From JBNGOQ01 sp050589645 (GTDB lineage Bacteria; Bacteroidota; Bacteroidia; Flavobacteriales; Flavobacteriaceae), in NCBI RefSeq assembly GCF_050589645.1, contig NZ_JBNGOQ010000002.1:434001-498000 (forward strand): DNA of 64,000 bases. Reading direction: 5' to 3'. A model generated the notes under the pieces. That model was not told where the DNA came from. It searched no databases and saw only the letters and a list, made by a program, of their open reading frames with translations. Made by a program: the position numbers and the translations under genes. Positions 52,974 to 61,414 of this stretch are shown one piece after another (the stretch's first letter is position 1; each line of letters opens with the position of its first letter).

Positions 52974-53747
52974 ATGGCTACTTGGTTGGTACTTCACAAA
53001 AAACATTCAGGCTATGGAGATGTAGTAGGGGAGACTTATGTTTACCCCAAAGGTATTCCCAACTCCCGGCAAATAAGAGTGAACGACTTTATTGTTTTTT
53101 GCTTGACCAAAAAATCAGCTTCAGATGACAAAAGGATATTGGGATATGGTCGGATCAATAATATCGAATTGAAACCACCACTAGAAAGCGATATTAGAAA
53201 AAGAGAGCGATATGCTGCCCATCTGGTGGACTATAAAAAATTCGACCCAGCATTGTCATTTAATGATATTGGCGGTGACCCCCGCACAAATTCTACTAAT
53301 TCCATTAGCAAAATAGATATTCGTTTCGATGAATTTTCAACTAAAAAAGTCGATTCTATAACCGATGATGACTTCAAGGACAAGCAATTATATGCGCGCA
53401 CGATCAGGAAAGGTCAACCAAAATTTAGGGAAGAGCTCTTGCGGTTGTATGAATTCGGTTGTGCAATCTGCGGACACGGCCCTGATAATGTTCTAGAGGC
53501 GTGCCATATTGTACCTCACAGTGTGTCCGGCAATAATCAAATAGATAATGGCTTGCTTTTAAGGTCGGATCTTCACGATCTTTTTGATGATGGTCTTTTG
53601 AAAATAAATCCCAAAACATATATGATCGAATTGAACCCCTCGCTTTCCAAAACACCATATGCTAGATTTGATGGAAAAATGTTGCGTACAAGGAAGGATG
53701 GCGGGTGGCCCAGACAAGACTATTTGCGTGCAAGGTACAAAGGTTAA
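52974..53747 (+). CDS. HNH endonuclease with N-terminal EVE-like domain (putative modification-dependent restriction enzyme)
   Basis: The first 100 residues (MATWLVLHKKHSGYGDVVGE, then IVFCLTKKSASDDKRILGYG) resemble EVE/PUA-like base-reading domains. A C-terminal HNH domain has FGCAICGHGP (C163, C166), ACHIVPHSVSG (H178, H182), NGLLLRSDLHDLFDDG (N192, H201) and later LKINPKTYMI. The combination is typical of type IV-like enzymes such as ScoMcrA that cleave modified DNA. It is the first unit of the island, followed by a strong terminator at 53851. The EVE assignment is from pattern only. Confidence 0.78.
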   Translation: MATWLVLHKKHSGYGDVVGETYVYPKGIPNSRQIRVNDFIVFCLTKKSASDDKRILGYGRINNIELKPPLESDIRKRERYAAHLVDYKKFDPALSFNDIGGDPRTNSTNSISKIDIRFDEFSTKKVDSITDDDFKDKQLYARTIRKGQPKFREELLRLYEFGCAICGHGPDNVLEACHIVPHSVSGNNQIDNGLLLRSDLHDLFDDGLLKINPKTYMIELNPSLSKTPYARFDGKMLRTRKDGGWPRQDYLRARYKG

Positions 53748-53778
53748 ATGCTAAAGAGAAACTGCAGAAGACTGACAT

Positions 53779-53851
53779 GCATTACACTACAAGACCTACA
53801 GGTCTTCCGAAACTATTTTCAGCATAGGAGGGAAGGAGGGGAGTGTAATGC
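53779..53851. repeat. Perfect 10-bp inverted repeat with internal hairpin
   Basis: GCATTACACT (53779-53788) and AGTGTAATGC (53842-53851) are perfect inverted copies. AAGACC-TACA-GGTCTT (53791-53806) forms a second hairpin within. GTGTAATG recurs near 57072, at the module boundary before the KAP gene. Such ends could mark a mobile module. Confidence 0.5.
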
Positions 53852-53871
53852 CTGCCGGTAGGCAGGTTTTT
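53851..53871 (+). terminator. Intrinsic terminator after the HNH gene
   Basis: CCTGCC-GGTA-GGCAGG makes a perfect 6-bp GC-rich stem with a 4-base loop, followed directly by TTTTT. It ends transcription of the HNH gene and keeps it separate from the CoiA-like gene. Confidence 0.75.
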
Positions 53872-53936
53872 GCTTCTTTTTCATTGAAACAAAACAAAAT
53901 CACCAAATTAAATATAGTATCAAATGTTATTATGGT

Positions 53937-55229
53937 ATGAACATGAGATATGCTTGTTCTGGAAATTTACGAATAGAACCCCAACCAGGAGCAGTAGGTA
54001 TTTGTCAAATATGCGGAAATCAAGTGCGAGCTTACTGTGGAACAATAAATATTTGGCATTGGAGGCACAATGAATTACCCGATTGTGATTCTTTTTATGA
54101 ACCAATGTCAGAATGGCATAAGAATTGGCAAAATCAATTTCCCGAAGACTGGCGTGAAGTAGTTTTGGAAAGAAATAACGAAAAACATTTTGCCGATATT
54201 TTTACCCCTCAGGGTTTAGTAATTGAGTTTCAACATTCTTCGATTTCGCCAGAGAAAATAATTGAGAGAGAATTATTTTATACTAATATGGTTTGGGTTG
54301 TAGACGCGACCAGTTTCAAGAAAAACTTAGTAATTAGTGATTTACTGGAAAATAGCGTGGAAAGACTAAAGAAAAAGTACAGCAAAACGATTCTATCTAG
54401 AGAAATCTCTAAGAGAATTGAGGAGGAAGTAAATATGTTGAGAACAGCTATTCTTAATTTGAAAAACAAACTATTCCGTAACCCAAGAATCCTTGAAAGA
54501 AGGAAAGACATATTGAAAATTTATGAGAGAACATTAAAAGATTTAGATGGCTATCTGTCAGATGAGGCTTTCAAAACTTGGCAAAAAAAGGGAAGAATAC
54601 ATTTCTCTCTTGGTGAATGTTTGGATTTAGATGAAGTAGAAATAAGAACGCAATTAATTGATTTATACCAGAAAATTAATTCTAATTCTAAATTAATTGA
54701 ACAAATTAATATTGAGTTAGAAGGGAATGGGTATTCTATTAAGGGTAACAATTCAAAAGAAAAACTTGAAATTGAAAAAGATAAAATTCTAGGAAAAAAT
54801 AGGCACTTAAAAAATTCACTCCAGAAAATTCGCAATGAAGTGAAGTTAATTTTTTTGAAGGGTCTACCAAATCTTATTGAAAAGGAGAAGTTGGAAATTC
54901 AAAAAATCGAGATGGACTTACCAAAAATAAATAAAGAGATTATTTCAAAGAATTTAGATGTGGAACAAATAAAAAAGACTAAAGAAAAGAGAATATCAGA
55001 GTTTTTAGCAAAAAAAAACTTAGAATTTAAACAGGAAATGAGGGTTATTAAAAAAGAGAATTATGATATTTTCTCATATGAATGGAAACATGAAAGAAGG
55101 TCATGGAGATCTGCATCAAAGCCGATGTTTTTGGATTTAGGCAATGAATATTTATTTAAAATAAAATCGAATAGTTTACTTGAAAGAATATCGAAAACTC
55201 GGTTTATAAAGCATTATTCTTATAAGTAG
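53937..55229 (+). CDS. CoiA-like nuclease with long coiled-coil C terminus
   Basis: The N-terminal part has a zinc-binding-like set (CQICGNQVRAYCG, then WHWRH) and the CoiA nuclease block: EWHKNWQNQF (H61), EVVLER, HFADIFTPQGLVIEFQHSS (D87, E97, Q99) and YTNMVWVVDATSF. CoiA proteins act in competence; here the protein continues with about 260 charged residues forming a coiled coil (about 140-390). It lies in a defence island with no competence genes. The role is perhaps DNA cleavage or sensing of foreign DNA. Assignment to the CoiA family is strong, function is inferred. Confidence 0.75.
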   Translation: MNMRYACSGNLRIEPQPGAVGICQICGNQVRAYCGTINIWHWRHNELPDCDSFYEPMSEWHKNWQNQFPEDWREVVLERNNEKHFADIFTPQGLVIEFQHSSISPEKIIERELFYTNMVWVVDATSFKKNLVISDLLENSVERLKKKYSKTILSREISKRIEEEVNMLRTAILNLKNKLFRNPRILERRKDILKIYERTLKDLDGYLSDEAFKTWQKKGRIHFSLGECLDLDEVEIRTQLIDLYQKINSNSKLIEQINIELEGNGYSIKGNNSKEKLEIEKDKILGKNRHLKNSLQKIRNEVKLIFLKGLPNLIEKEKLEIQKIEMDLPKINKEIISKNLDVEQIKKTKEKRISEFLAKKNLEFKQEMRVIKKENYDIFSYEWKHERRSWRSASKPMFLDLGNEYLFKIKSNSLLERISKTRFIKHYSYK

Positions 55230-55886
55230 ATTTAAATGACAAATCGATTGGGAAAAGAGACCAGGTTGAAATTTTGAATAAACAGAAAACCGTTGAGGGG
55301 TATTTTACATAATCGAAATGCGAAACATTCACCGTTTTGCTAAATAAACCATCTGTATCATAATGTACTGCGTTACCTGCCTGCCAATAGGCACGTGTGA
55401 CTTAGCTTAGGGAAAAGCAAAGTATTTGGCACTCACTTTTCTTTAAATTTTTCTTCTAAAAACCTCTTCTCAAAAAGGTAATGGAGCTTGCCTGCAAGTA
55501 GGTAGGTGTGTGGAATGGAAAAAAGGACTTAATTTTATAAATCCAATTGAGTATAGTGCTAACTATTTTGGCTATAATAAACTTCCATTAGCGTCTCTTT
55601 TTAGCTGCACTAATAATGACAAGTATTTTGTCGCTCAAACTCCGTAAAGGCATATTCTGAGAGGTAATGAAACATGTATATTGCTCGATCAAGCCAATTT
55701 GATAAAGATAGTAGATTACCGTCATGATATTCATTTACATACGGCATAATTGGAATTTTTTAATGAAATATATTTTATAAGTAGTCCAATTAATCGCTAA
55801 ATTTTATATAATGAATTTTGTTTTACTAGTTAAATGATGTAATTTTATTGCAATTCCAACGTTGGACTAGTGTAAATGCAATTGTT
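55230..55886. other. Repeat-bearing gap before the Xre/RES toxin-antitoxin
   Basis: No gene is seen. ACCTGCCTGCCAATAGGCAC (about 55376-55395) and GCCTGCAAGTAGGTAGGTGT (about 55489-55508) resemble the CCTGCC/GGCAGG elements elsewhere. TGTGTGGAATGG follows the second and recurs at 52640. The rest is AT-rich. It may carry remains of earlier inserted DNA. The last part contains the antitoxin operator candidate at 55856. Confidence 0.45.
55856..55865. promoter_or_regulatory. Candidate antitoxin operator palindrome
   Basis: CCAACGTTGG is a perfect 10-base palindrome 21 bp upstream of the antitoxin ATG (55887). Xre-type antitoxins commonly autoregulate from such sites. It also supports ATG 55887 over TTG 55848 as the start. 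Confidence 0.4.
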
Positions 55887-56453
55887 ATGAGTAAAAAAAT
55901 TTCATACCCGAAAAAAGCAGCAGGTGGTAAAGTAGTAAAGAGCAGAACTGAACGCGCAGCTAAATCCCGTTCTAGCCATAGAACTGTTGTTCATGGAAGT
56001 TCGGTCCAAGCTACAACTTTAGTTGGAGCATCAAAAGATTTAGATGTCTCAGTAAAAACAAATATTGTTTCTTTTCATTTTCTACCAGTATTAAAAAAAG
56101 AAAGACCAACATACAAGTATAATCAGATAAAGCCTTTATTAAATTTTCTAGGTTACAATCAAGGGGATTCATCTGAACTTTTAGAAACTAACGCTAGCAC
56201 ATTATCTAGATGGAAAAATTCTGATAAACCAGTTGATATTGGAAAACTTAGGTCTAAGATAGTACTGGATATTGATGAAATAATTTCAAAAGGTGTTCGT
56301 GTTTTTGGTAATGAGCAGCTTTTCCAAGATTGGTTGAACACATCGAATTCTTCTCTAGGAGACGTAAAACCCGTTGACCTCTTAAAAGATATATATTCTA
56401 TTGAACTTGTTGAAGATGCTATAGATGCTTTATCATGGGGTAGTTATGTATGA
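55887..56453 (+). CDS. Xre/MbcA/ParS-type antitoxin of a RES toxin-antitoxin pair
   Basis: From ATG 55887 (MSKKISYPKKAAGG) a basic, disordered N-terminal part leads to an Xre-like helical region (YKYNQIKPLLNFLGYNQGDS, then ASTLSRWKNSDKPVDIGKLR). The C-terminal MbcA/ParS toxin-binding domain is DUF2384-like (EQLFQDWLNTSNSSLGDVKP, then IYSIELVEDAIDALSWGSYV). It neutralises the RES toxin, whose start overlaps its stop by four bases. Autoregulation through the upstream palindrome is likely. The basic N-terminal arm is longer than in most members. Confidence 0.88.
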   Translation: MSKKISYPKKAAGGKVVKSRTERAAKSRSSHRTVVHGSSVQATTLVGASKDLDVSVKTNIVSFHFLPVLKKERPTYKYNQIKPLLNFLGYNQGDSSELLETNASTLSRWKNSDKPVDIGKLRSKIVLDIDEIISKGVRVFGNEQLFQDWLNTSNSSLGDVKPVDLLKDIYSIELVEDAIDALSWGSYV

Positions 56454-56923
56454 AGTATTTTAGACTCATTGAGGATATACCCACAAGATCACCACTAGGC
56501 TTTGGCCTTGGCGGAGCTAGATGGAACTACAGTGGTGTTCCTATCATATATCTATCGAATTTTTCTTCAATTGCTATTAATGAAATGATTAGTATCAAAG
56601 GAAGCACGGTAGCCAAATCAAATTGGAAAATCTGTACTTTGGAAATAGCGGATCCAATACCTGAACTTAAACTTTCAGATATTCCAAAGGATTGGAATAT
56701 AAGACCTGCAAGTAAATCAACAAAGGATATAGGTACATTATGGGCAAATGAAATGAAAAGTGTTTGTCTTAAAGTTCCTTCGGCAAGACTTAATTTAACT
56801 GCTTATTCAGATGAACATAACCTTTTGGTAAATCCATTACATCCTGATTTCAGAAAAGTTGTTAATTATCTAAACTCGGAAGATTTCAATTTTCAACTTA
56901 ACGATGTAATAATCTCAAAATAG
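56450..56923 (+). CDS. RES-domain toxin (NAD+ phosphorylase type)
   Basis: The 157-residue protein has the RES signature residues in order: Arg in GGARWNYSG (R24), Glu in SIAINEMISIKGS (E45) and a Ser in the later LTAYSDEHNLLVNPLH region. Family members such as MbcT degrade NAD+ by phosphorolysis, causing growth arrest. The start overlaps the antitoxin gene stop (ATGA), the usual order antitoxin then toxin. Located within the defence-like island, where such pairs may act as abortive infection or stabilise the DNA. Confidence 0.9.
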   Translation: MKYFRLIEDIPTRSPLGFGLGGARWNYSGVPIIYLSNFSSIAINEMISIKGSTVAKSNWKICTLEIADPIPELKLSDIPKDWNIRPASKSTKDIGTLWANEMKSVCLKVPSARLNLTAYSDEHNLLVNPLHPDFRKVVNYLNSEDFNFQLNDVIISK

Positions 56924-56972
56924 AGCAGAACTATCTCCAATTACCCCAAATTGTGTTTCGAAATGACATTTG

Positions 56973-56991
56973 CCTTGGAAAGCAAGGTTTT
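56973..56991 (+). terminator. Weak intrinsic terminator after the RES toxin gene
   Basis: CCTTG-GAAAG-CAAGG is a perfect 5-bp stem followed by TTTT, 50 bp downstream of the RES stop. The short stem makes efficiency uncertain. Confidence 0.45.
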
Positions 56992-57205
56992 ACCTCTACA
57001 ATTTCTCTTTAAACGTTTCTTCTTAAAAAGCTGATAAAACATTTTTTACCCGTAATAATAGCGAAGGTGAGTGTGTGTAATGGTATACTACTACAATTTT
57101 TAATATCCTTGCAGTTTTCCGTAATGAATTACTTGTTAATAATTTGTATATTTAAACCTCCCCATTCATCATTTTCAGCCCCTCTTTGTAAAAGCATATA
57201 GTAAA

Positions 57206-60200
57206 ATGACTGAACCAAAATACCCAATTTTTCTTTCGGGGAGGCCTTCTGGAAAAGATACTATTAAAGGTGGCTCACATAGAAAAACTGCAAAAATTAT
57301 TGCCAAAACAATCAAGTCTGAAATATTAGACAAAAAAGTTGTTGGGTTAGAAGGAGAATGGGGTTCTGGAAAGTCCAATGTAATAAAAATAATTGAAGAG
57401 GAGCTTGGAACTGAATACTATACCTTTATTTTTGATTCCTGGGGTAATCAAGAAGATTTAACACGAAAATCGTTTTTAGAACAACTAATTAGTCAACTTT
57501 TTTCTGCTGGGTTTTTGACGGACAGAGAGAAATGGTCAAAATTAGAAAATCGACTACTTTCTAAGACATCTACGATTCACAAACAAAGGTTTCCTAAATT
57601 AAAACCATACTGGATTCTATTAACCCTTGCAATTTTGTCGTCAACGGTTCTTTCAGGTTTATATGATAACATTTTGTCAAAGGTAGACCTTATTAAGTCA
57701 TGGGATGCTGGTCCTTTTTGGAAGCCAATTATCACCATCTATCTTATACCACTTGGGTTACTTATATGGGCAGTTTTGTTAGCATGGATAGAATATAAAA
57801 AGTTGAGAAAAGAAAATGCAACTAAAGAATTACAAAAACAAGAAGGCAGGTCTGATACTCTTGGCAGAATATTTTATTGGTTCCGGGGTCAGGAGATAGA
57901 TTCTAAGGAAATAGAAAACGTGCTAGAAGATGAACCGTCGGTCAAAAAATTCAGGGAGTATTTTTCTAACATAGAAGAAGATATTAATAAAAATGGAAAG
58001 AAGCTTGTAATAGTTTTTGATAATATCGATAGACTAGAAGAAGATAAGATTAAGTCGCTTTGGTCTTCCATTCACACTTTTTTTGCTGAGGACACGGAAA
58101 CGGTTAATTCTTGGATAATTGTACCTTATGATAAGACAAAATTAAACAAGCACTTTGATGGAAACGGGTTTATTGAAAAAACTTTTGCCACTAATTTTAG
58201 AGTAACACCACCCGTAGTAACTCAATGGGAAGCGTTTTTGGACCAATCTTTAAAAGATGCGTTTGGGGAAGAAATTATACATGAAAAGGAGAAGGAGTAT
58301 GTTGTCAAATTATTTGACATTCTCTCTTCCGAAACTACAATCAAACCAAGGCAAATAATCAATTATGTAAATAGTTTGGTTGCTCAATATCTTCAATGGG
58401 AAAATGAGGTTGCAAATGATGAAATAAAAATGAGATATTTAGCATTATTTGTACTAGCAAAAGATGATATCATTAAGAGCCCAAATGAGGAAGTACTTTC
58501 CCGAAGTTACTTGAAAGCAGCGGTTAACCAATTTGAAGATATAGCTGAACTAGATGAATGTATTTCGGCTCTTACTTTTGGAGTTAACAAGAATCGGGCT
58601 AATGAAGTTCTCCTATTTAGAGAACTACAAATAATTTTGAGGGAAGGCAATGTGGAGAAACTAAAGAATTTCGTAAATCATGCCGCGTTTGATAGTTATT
58701 TTAATAAAGCATATTTCGGTTTAGAGCTGCCGACCAAAATAAATGGGTTGGCTGACATACTTAAAATTACTTCCAGTTATTTGTCTGATAATAGGAAAAG
58801 GCAATATTGGAATGATTTCGCAAAACAAATAATTGAAATAGAAACCCAATTTAAAAAATTTAATGATAACCATAAGGCTATTGTTTCCAACTCATCTTTG
58901 AACCTGGGTAAAAAGGTTTTGAAGAAGTTAATAGATACTTTAAGCAGTAAAATTCTAATAGATGACGAGTCAACTCAAAATACTTACTATGATGAGATTG
59001 TTAAAACAGAAAAATTTTTAAAAGACAATCAAGAAATAAAGATTGATTTAATAAAACTGATTAAACCCCAAGAATTTAAGCCTGTTCCATTAATTAACCT
59101 GGTATCAAAAACAAAAAAAGAATACACCAGGTATAAGATAAAGTGCAACAACGACGACTTGATTGATTACTTCTTTGAGGATGAAGAGAGTGAAGAGGAT
59201 TTAAATTTAGGTAAAGTCACGGATTGTTTAAATGAGTTAGAAATTATTAACGATAATTACGAATTAGAAAGAATTTCCGAAGGAATAATAGAAAAACTAG
59301 AAGACGTAACTTATGATGAAGTAGAGGATATTACTAATTATTTGAATGTATTAAAACGTCTCAATAATAAACCTCTAGATGTAAAATTGTCTCCAACATT
59401 TTATAACCAATTAACAAAACCAAGGTTAGCTGAAAATGAAGTTTACATTAATGCTTTTGCCATAGGTCTAGCTAATTTTAACGATGCAATCGTACATCAA
59501 AACTTCATAAATACATTAAATACTTTATCTGACGAAAACATAGAAAAAATATGTGCAGAGATTGAATGGTACATAGACTACGATGACCTACTTTTTTTGA
59601 TAACAGAAAACCCCAAAACCACACCCTATACGAATGTAAAATTAATGTCAGAGAAGCTAACATACAATAGTTACGGCTCTTCCAGATTGCTTTTGAAAAA
59701 TATATTAGTAGAGTATTCGAAGGTTTTAGAAAAAGTATTTGACAATGACTTAAAAAAAGAGAAAAAGTTTATTCAAAAACTTGAAGGATGGCATAGTCAC
59801 TTTGAAGACAATAGCGATGTGTCAAAATTGGATGAAAGATTTTTTTATAACCTTCACTTACAGGAATTTGAACTAATTAAAAAAGTTACAAAAAATGCAT
59901 TAAAACATGTTGAGGGCCTTAGCAAAGAAGACATTTTAAACGCATTTAAAAAACAAAACAAAACCTTTTCGATTATTAAATCACTGGTTAACAACAAATT
60001 GATAAATACTTATAGTGGCAACTTTCATAGTGCTTTTGATGATTATCTAAAAGATATCGCCTCTGAAAAAGAAGATATACCAGAACCAATCTTTTGGGAC
60101 ACACTTATGAATGAATTAGACGCGAGGAAACTTAAAACAACTTATACTAGTGTTAGAGATATAATCATAAACGACAGGGGTGAAATTAACGAAAATGATA

Positions 60201-60499
60201 TCCTCTTTTTCGGGAAAGGATTGCTTTTGCATGGAAATTTAGATAAAAGAAGTGATGCTACCACTCGTAAAATTATAATACCAATGATAGAATCTGATGG
60301 TTGTTTTGAGTTATTTCTTGAAAACAAGACGAAGCTTTTAAAAATCATTAACCAAGCAAGCGAGCATAAAGAAACGGCTATTAACGAGTTGCAAATAAGA
60401 TATAATTCTGAGAAGTATAGGGAAAATGGTTTAATGAAAGAAATTGCAAAAACCCTGGATTTGAAGATTTTTAAAGATGATTCAGAGTTAGAACCTTAA
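57206..60499 (+). CDS. KAP-family P-loop NTPase with membrane helices
   Basis: Walker A is GLEGEWGSGKSNVIK (about residues 48-62). Two membrane helices follow (about 135-153 and 173-194), inside the ATPase core as is usual for KAP NTPases. Walker B is KLVIVFDNIDRLEED (about 266-280), and FIEKTFATNFRVTPP lies near the sensor region. The rest (about 400-1097) is a long helical region of unknown type with no recognised nuclease motif. KAP NTPases occur in several phage-defence contexts. It is followed after 21 bp by an AbiJ-NTD4/HEPN-like protein, so the two probably act together at the membrane. Confidence 0.85.
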   Translation: MTEPKYPIFLSGRPSGKDTIKGGSHRKTAKIIAKTIKSEILDKKVVGLEGEWGSGKSNVIKIIEEELGTEYYTFIFDSWGNQEDLTRKSFLEQLISQLFSAGFLTDREKWSKLENRLLSKTSTIHKQRFPKLKPYWILLTLAILSSTVLSGLYDNILSKVDLIKSWDAGPFWKPIITIYLIPLGLLIWAVLLAWIEYKKLRKENATKELQKQEGRSDTLGRIFYWFRGQEIDSKEIENVLEDEPSVKKFREYFSNIEEDINKNGKKLVIVFDNIDRLEEDKIKSLWSSIHTFFAEDTETVNSWIIVPYDKTKLNKHFDGNGFIEKTFATNFRVTPPVVTQWEAFLDQSLKDAFGEEIIHEKEKEYVVKLFDILSSETTIKPRQIINYVNSLVAQYLQWENEVANDEIKMRYLALFVLAKDDIIKSPNEEVLSRSYLKAAVNQFEDIAELDECISALTFGVNKNRANEVLLFRELQIILREGNVEKLKNFVNHAAFDSYFNKAYFGLELPTKINGLADILKITSSYLSDNRKRQYWNDFAKQIIEIETQFKKFNDNHKAIVSNSSLNLGKKVLKKLIDTLSSKILIDDESTQNTYYDEIVKTEKFLKDNQEIKIDLIKLIKPQEFKPVPLINLVSKTKKEYTRYKIKCNNDDLIDYFFEDEESEEDLNLGKVTDCLNELEIINDNYELERISEGIIEKLEDVTYDEVEDITNYLNVLKRLNNKPLDVKLSPTFYNQLTKPRLAENEVYINAFAIGLANFNDAIVHQNFINTLNTLSDENIEKICAEIEWYIDYDDLLFLITENPKTTPYTNVKLMSEKLTYNSYGSSRLLLKNILVEYSKVLEKVFDNDLKKEKKFIQKLEGWHSHFEDNSDVSKLDERFFYNLHLQEFELIKKVTKNALKHVEGLSKEDILNAFKKQNKTFSIIKSLVNNKLINTYSGNFHSAFDDYLKDIASEKEDIPEPIFWDTLMNELDARKLKTTYTSVRDIIINDRGEINENDILFFGKGLLLHGNLDKRSDATTRKIIIPMIESDGCFELFLENKTKLLKIINQASEHKETAINELQIRYNSEKYRENGLMKEIAKTLDLKIFKDDSELEP

Positions 60500-60520
60500 T
60501 AGCATAATAAATTTAGATTA

Positions 60521-61414
60521 ATGAAAATTGACAAGAACAATTTACCTTTTGCCAAGCGCTACGGGTTTGAACCTGTAGAGATACCTATCCAAATAGACCA
60601 TATAGATGATGATTTGAGAACTGATATGTGGAATGCATTTCTTATTTATATATATGGAAAATATGAAACAAATCAGAGGGATAAGAGTTTTATGAAACAA
60701 TTTTTCCAGATTGTTTGGATTGGGTTTTTCAAAGAAGCATTAGATGATTTTCCCTATAGGGATTACGACCTTAAAGGTTTTATTAGAAGACATATCGAAA
60801 AGGCTCATTGGCCCAAAGTTTATGAATTCTTCGAGTTTGTTCTGCAACAGATTGAGGATAGGTCAGAATTTAGCACTTTCTTTGATATTGAAGAATTTAG
60901 TGATGTCCTGAATGAAAACCTTAAGGATAATAATTCTGCATATACCTTAGTTGAAACTAAATTCATTCCGGTAACAAACGAAGCCGAAATTTCTGAAATA
61001 GAACAGACACAAATCTTGGCCAGTGAGTATGGTTTGATAGGCATTCATGAGCATCTAAATACTGCCCTAGAGTTGATTTCAAAGAAGCCGAATCCGGATT
61101 TAAGAAACTCGATAAAGGAGGGCATAAGCATGGTAGAGGCTATTTCTAGAATTATTGAACCAACGGAAAATACTTTAGGAAAAGCTTTAAACAAACTCAA
61201 CAAGTCTAAAAAGATAAACAATACGTTGAAAGCAGGGTTTGAAAAATTATACGCGTATACCAATGATAAAAATGGGATACGACATGCTCTTATGCAAGAG
61301 GATAAATTAGAGCTAGAAGACGCTAGATTTTTCCTCGTATCCTGTTCAGCTTTCACAAATTATCTCATAGAAAAAGCTAAGAAAGAAGATTTACTTGGCG
61401 CGGGCCAGAATTGA
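60521..61414 (+). CDS. AbiJ-NTD4 / HEPN-like protein (putative abortive-infection effector)
   Basis: The N-terminal half (FAKRYGFEPVEIPIQIDHID, then RTDMWNAFLIYIYGKYETNQ) resembles the AbiJ_N_4 domain: a short R-Y-G-Y/F...Q motif, then a region with DDLRTDMWNA. The C-terminal half (KLYAYTNDKNGIRHALMQED, then ARFFLVSCSAFTNYLIEKAK) is the HEPN-like part that goes with this domain, with R254-H255 in GIRHA instead of the canonical Rx4-6H. HEPN proteins are commonly RNases triggering growth arrest in phage defence. The KAP ATPase gene lies just upstream. Active-site chemistry is not proven. Confidence 0.8.
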   Translation: MKIDKNNLPFAKRYGFEPVEIPIQIDHIDDDLRTDMWNAFLIYIYGKYETNQRDKSFMKQFFQIVWIGFFKEALDDFPYRDYDLKGFIRRHIEKAHWPKVYEFFEFVLQQIEDRSEFSTFFDIEEFSDVLNENLKDNNSAYTLVETKFIPVTNEAEISEIEQTQILASEYGLIGIHEHLNTALELISKKPNPDLRNSIKEGISMVEAISRIIEPTENTLGKALNKLNKSKKINNTLKAGFEKLYAYTNDKNGIRHALMQEDKLELEDARFFLVSCSAFTNYLIEKAKKEDLLGAGQN

